Both the position numbers and the translations under genes were made by a program. The notes beneath the pieces are model-generated. The model did no database searches. It was not told the DNA's origin and was given only the letters and a program-made list of their open reading frames with translations. Shown piece by piece: positions 5,196 to 5,827 of a stretch of DNA of 5,827 bases. Within the stretch, counting starts at the first letter, position 1. Every line of letters starts with the position of its first letter. Origin of the DNA: an uncultured Oscillospiraceae bacterium (GTDB lineage: Bacteria > Bacillota > Clostridia > Oscillospirales > Oscillospiraceae); assembly GCA_934561725.1 (NCBI GenBank), contig CAKTGW010000080.1, forward strand, positions 1 through 5,827. Direction: 5' to 3'.

Positions 5196-5336
5196 CGCAC
5201 TCATTCCGCTGCTCCTCTTTTCATCAAATTGAACCCGCTTCGCTTTGGTGAAAACGGTGGGCTTTGAAGACAGTATAAAACGCTGTTCGCCGTCAGCAAG
5301 TTTGAACTGGAAAACATTGATTTTGGAAGGCGTGAG
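5196..5336. other. Spacer of unclear origin between tRNA-Leu terminator and lipoprotein gene
   Basis: No promoter pair or RNA gene is recognised. The sequence is clearly less AT-rich than the gene after it. In the lipoprotein frame, the 23 codons between a TGA at 5265-5267 and the ATG at 5337 are open and read like protein (LFAVSKFELENIDF within them), and before that TGA comes LNPLRFGENGGL. This could be a broken coding remnant or a short interspersed repeat. GGAAGG at 5325-5330 serves as ribosome binding site for the next gene. Confidence 0.4.
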
Positions 5337-5827
5337 ATGAAGAAAATTATATATGCATTACTTGTGGGATCGCTTATCTTTACATTCTGTGCGTGTTCAC
5401 AAAATAAGCAGTCTGCAATGTATATAAAGCCAAGTGAGTTTTCAGATGAAACGATGGAAGTTCTCAATCTGTTCGATGATGAAATTCAATTTTTTGATAT
5501 TGCTTTTGATGAGACTGTAAAATCGTATGCAATATCGGTTTGGGTCTATCGTAATGGTGAATGGGTTGAAGATGGAATGACTGTTGGAAATATCGACCAT
5601 TTAATAGGAAAAATAGCCGTGAGGCTAACTGAAACCAGCTGTGATCTATATACCATTGACGCAAGCGGTCATGTTAAGTATAGCATCCCAACTTTGGAAA
5701 CTCCATTTGATGAATCAACGGGAATCGGCGGGACAAAAATTGACCGGGAGATACCGATTGAGCTAAATAAAGAAATACCGGTTTGGGTCAAAATCGGAAC
5801 AACCTCAAATAGCATGGAAGTTATGGA
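5337..5827 (+). CDS. Uncharacterised lipoprotein (partial, runs past the window end)
   Basis: From the ATG at 5337 the frame is open to the window edge, giving 163 residues without a stop. The N-terminus is a lipoprotein-type signal: MKK, a hydrophobic stretch (IIYALLVGSLIFTF), then F-C-A-C with Cys20 as the likely lipidated residue and a polar SQNKQ after it, so the mature protein should sit on the outer face of the membrane. The rest is acidic and beta-rich, with no domain I can name; notable segments are SEFSDETMEVLNLFDDE (about 34-50), RLTETSCDLYTID and GGTKIDREIPIELNKEIPVW near the end. GGAAGG at 5325-5330 is 6 bases before the ATG. Base composition is far more AT-rich than the genes to the left (hand count 38 of 120 G+C at 5401-5520), suggesting acquisition. 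No promoter for it is obvious in the spacer. Confidence 0.8.
   Translation, partial: MKKIIYALLVGSLIFTFCACSQNKQSAMYIKPSEFSDETMEVLNLFDDEIQFFDIAFDETVKSYAISVWVYRNGEWVEDGMTVGNIDHLIGKIAVRLTETSCDLYTIDASGHVKYSIPTLETPFDESTGIGGTKIDREIPIELNKEIPVWVKIGTTSNSMEVM

Noticed and set aside
4866..5204. 112-residue minus-strand frame containing RRLELPRRLTHAPQTCLST
   Set aside because: This is the antisense reading of the tRNA-Leu gene and its terminator, a familiar false protein.
5201..5467. 88-residue minus-strand frame over the spacer and lipoprotein start
   Set aside because: It conflicts with the plus-strand lipoprotein, which has a signal peptide and ribosome site; the minus frame shows no support.
1..5827. 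CRISPR array, transposase, integrase or toxin-antitoxin pair
   Set aside because: No regularly spaced direct repeats and no such protein signatures were found on either strand.

Overview
The window looks like chromosomal DNA of a Gram-positive anaerobe of the class Clostridia, probably a gut Oscillospiraceae/Ruminococcaceae-type species. This rests on strong AGGAGG-type ribosome binding sites, TATAAT promoters of sigma-A type, a GC content near 50 % over most of the window (hand count 55 % for 901-960), and gene families common in that group (small Smr protein, AIM24 protein, DUF5685 next to a J-domain protein). No phage, transposase, CRISPR array or integrase is visible.

Layout. (1) 2-1122, plus strand: a three-gene run made of the tail of a membrane protein (possibly YkvI-like), a stand-alone Smr-domain protein whose start overlaps the previous stop in an ATGA, and an AIM24/TIGR00266 protein 21 bases further on. 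(2) 1210-2204: an AraC-type regulator with a GyrI-like effector domain and its own -10 box. (3) 2288-3241: a small flavin-split-barrel (pyridoxamine 5'-phosphate oxidase-like) protein, a hairpin, then an HxlR-type regulator with its own promoter, all ending at a strong bidirectional hairpin terminator at 3319-3364. (4) 3405-4881, minus strand: a DUF5685 protein followed by a J-domain protein that overlaps it by 20 bases, converging on the same terminator. (5) 4994-5180: a tRNA-Leu(GAG) with CCA encoded, a good promoter and a strong terminator, transcribed away from the DUF5685 gene. (6) 5181-5827: an inverted repeat that reuses the tRNA terminator arm, a 140-base spacer of unclear origin, and the start of an AT-rich lipoprotein gene (hand count 32 % GC for 5401-5520) that runs off the window.

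How they may work together. The HxlR regulator and the flavin-barrel gene have the arrangement of a redox or electrophile sensing pair. The AraC-type regulator sits just upstream and could act on the same gene, but nothing in the sequence proves it. The DUF5685 and J-domain genes are almost certainly one transcript and perhaps one functional unit. DUF5685 carries two Asp-rich motifs reminiscent of head-to-head prenyl synthases, which I consider the most interesting lead here. The sharp drop in GC after the tRNA-Leu terminator suggests acquired DNA downstream of the tRNA, but no att repeat or integrase is in view. I do not see a clearly new multi-gene system; most of the window is ordinary chromosome.
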